Part shown: positions 5,233 through 6,149 of the stretch, one piece after another | Position numbering within the stretch: position 1 is the stretch's first letter | Layout: each line of letters starts with the position of its first letter | From: Acidimicrobiales bacterium | Lineage (GTDB): Bacteria; Actinomycetota; Acidimicrobiia; Acidimicrobiales; Palsa-688 | Assembly (NCBI GenBank): GCA_019241495.1 | Contig: JAFAWZ010000263.1 | Location: 1-6,149, forward strand | Direction of reading: 5' to 3' | DNA: 6,149 nt | Made by a program: the position numbers and the translations under genes | Notes under the pieces: model-generated | Databases searched by the model: none | Told to the model about the DNA's origin: nothing | The model's input: only the letters and a program-made list of their open reading frames with translations

Positions 5233-5649
5233 ATGGATACAGAAGCATTTGTCAGCGCACTCAACGAGGACCTGCAAACCGAGTTCCAGTCGATCATTCA
5301 GTATGTCAATCACACAGCCACGCTCACTGGACCTGAGTTCATGGGGGTGATCGACGAGTTGAAACGCCATCTCGGCCAAGAGCTATTGCATGCCCAGATA
5401 CTGGCAGAGCAGGTGTCGTTCCTGGGGGGCAACCCGTCAACATCCGTGAGGCCAGTGGTCCAGGCCGATAACTCCAGGGGGGCGCTTGTCGCCGACTTGA
5501 AATTGGAGTCTGATCAGCTTGACCGGTACCGCGAGCGGGTCCAGCAGGCTAACGATCTGGGCTTGGCCGATGTTGCCGAGGCGCTTCGGCCCCTTCTGGA
5601 GCAAACTCAGGAGCACGTCCGAGATCTCCAAACCGCTCTCGGAGACTGA
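5233..5649 (+). CDS. ferritin-like four-helix-bundle protein (bacterioferritin-like)
   Basis: A 138-residue ferritin-like protein, expected to bind a di-metal centre and act in iron or peroxide handling in the cytoplasm. Residue numbers run from the ATG at 5233. Helix A has LNEDLQTEFQSIIQYVNH with Glu17. Helix B has LKRHLGQELLHAQILAEQ with the Glu50-x-x-His53 motif and ends at FLGGNPS. Helix C has LKLESDQLDRYRERV with Glu92, and helix D has LLEQTQEHVRDLQTALG. In the usual family pattern helix D carries Glu-x-x-His; here His128 is kept but the Glu position is Thr125. A GTG at 5215 would add six residues, but the ATG fits the family start and the promoter spacing. GC content is near 50-58%, well below the neighbouring genes. 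Downstream it abuts a decayed minus-strand sigma fragment. Confidence 0.85.
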   Translation: MDTEAFVSALNEDLQTEFQSIIQYVNHTATLTGPEFMGVIDELKRHLGQELLHAQILAEQVSFLGGNPSTSVRPVVQADNSRGALVADLKLESDQLDRYRERVQQANDLGLADVAEALRPLLEQTQEHVRDLQTALGD

Positions 5650-6149
5650 GCCGGCAGACAACCGCGCGAGTTTGATATACCGTGGCGTAGGTGGCGAAGC
5701 AGGTGTCGCGGTGGGGATTGAAACGGCGGGATGCCTTGACCAAGGCCAGCATCGCGACCTGTTTCTCGGTCGTCTCGCCGTGGTGGGCGAAACGGCGGGC
5801 AACTGAGGAGGCCACCTTGGCGTGATTCTCCGACCAGGCGCCGCTGGGCGCGGTCTGTCCCAGAGTTTCGGTCTCCTGCCCCTCCGGCAGGCGCGAGGAT
5901 GGATATGGGCTCGAGTCGGGCCGCTTGCGGTAGACGACCCCACCGGGTAGAGGCAACCTGCTCGAGGTCGCGGCCCCCCGAGGGCGCTCCATCCCATCCG
6001 ATGACCAGGAGCTGACCACCGAGGCGTACTTGGTCAACCGCGACATCGAAGCCCCGGTCGCCGGTTTGCCGACCGGTGTCCTCCCGGAAAGTCACCAAGT
6101 AAGGGTCGTCGAGGACCGCGCACTCGGCTGCCGATAGGCAAGCGCTATC
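5607..6149 (-). CDS. unrecognised open frame at right edge, partial and doubtful
   Basis: A minus-strand frame is open from the right edge down to a stop at 5607-5609. The upstream part (about 5880-6149) reads as a plausible soluble protein, with DDPYLVTFREDTGRQTGD and then VRLGGQLLVIGWDGAPSGG, and its codon positions show a mild coding-like GC pattern. The downstream part overlaps the sigma-like fragment in a different frame and looks non-coding (Arg, Pro and Gly rich). I recognise no family. It could be the 3' part of a gene from beyond the window whose end has been lost or frameshifted. It could also be chance. Confidence 0.15.
   Translation of the reverse strand, partial: DSACLSAAECAVLDDPYLVTFREDTGRQTGDRGFDVAVDQVRLGGQLLVIGWDGAPSGGRDLEQVASTRWGRLPQAARLEPISILAPAGGAGDRNSGTDRAQRRLVGESRQGGLLSCPPFRPPRRDDRETGRDAGLGQGIPPFQSPPRHLLRHLRHGISNSRGCLPAQSPRAVWRSRTCS
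5681..5833 (-). pseudogene. truncated sigma-70 family remnant (SigB/SigF-like region 2)
   Basis: Fifty-one codons in one frame resemble region 2 of SigB/SigF-type sigma factors. SENHAKVASSVARRFAHHGE matches the start of region 2. QVAMLALVKASRRFNP matches the core-binding helix, and FATYAT the conserved end of region 2.2. Between HGE and LVKA the fragment is two residues shorter than the usual E-D-L-x-Q-V-A pattern. Right after FATYAT the homology stops: the expected GEIKRHFRD helix is missing from all three minus frames, and no region 3 or 4 is present. The frame itself stays open from 6046 to 5549, but the ends are not sigma-like and the 3' end runs antisense into the ferritin gene. It therefore looks like a decayed, truncated gene. 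Confidence 0.55.

Noticed and set aside
6054..6076. 7-bp inverted repeat CCGGTCG/CGACCGG with 9-nt spacer
   Set aside because: Short, GC-only arms within an open frame, with no adjacent gene start or T-tract; likely chance.

Overview
The window is GC-rich bacterial DNA with compact genes and no RNA gene, CRISPR array or insertion sequence that I can see. It holds a UdgX-type uracil-DNA glycosylase, a poxvirus-like topoisomerase IB, an F420-type luciferase-like oxidoreductase, and a decayed SigB/SigF-type sigma fragment. This mix points to a high-GC actinobacterium, perhaps an environmental lineage such as Acidimicrobiia. That assignment is inference from gene content only.

Layout. (1) 1-353, minus: the N-terminal two thirds or so of UdgX, running off the left edge. 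(2) 354-508: a divergent promoter region with a perfect 8-bp dyad, a GGGTATAC box and a possible leaderless 27-codon ORF that overlaps the next gene. (3) 509-1528, plus: DNA topoisomerase IB. (4) 1529-1836: no convincing gene, but a strong hairpin at 1661-1695 lies between two converging genes. (5) 1837-2022, minus: a small acidic protein ending in the recurrent SFPASDPP tail. (6) 2134-4823, plus: a tight four-gene cluster with gaps of 29, 3 and 21 nt, encoding an F420-dependent oxidoreductase, a Rho_N-type small basic protein, a DJ-1/PfpI protein and a DUF72 protein. (7) 4824-5214: about 390 nt with no supported gene. (8) 5233-5649, plus: a ferritin-like four-helix protein whose local GC is much lower than its neighbours. 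(9) 5650-6149: an apparently degenerate region, with a minus-strand remnant of sigma-factor region 2 and a second open frame at the right edge.

How the genes may fit together. The recognisable products are all maintenance or stress functions: uracil repair, relief of supercoils, flavin/deazaflavin redox chemistry, damage-response DJ-1 chemistry and ferritin-like iron or oxidant handling. The four-gene cluster is very likely co-transcribed. The window reads as an accessory stress and DNA-maintenance neighbourhood rather than one defined pathway. I do not see a clear new defence or mobile system. The points most worth a second look are the truncated sigma remnant beside the low-GC ferritin gene, the apparent Glu-to-Thr change in that protein's last metal-binding helix, the Asp at the usual His/Asn site of the topoisomerase, and the two GGGTAT-type promoter candidates placed just before ATG codons.
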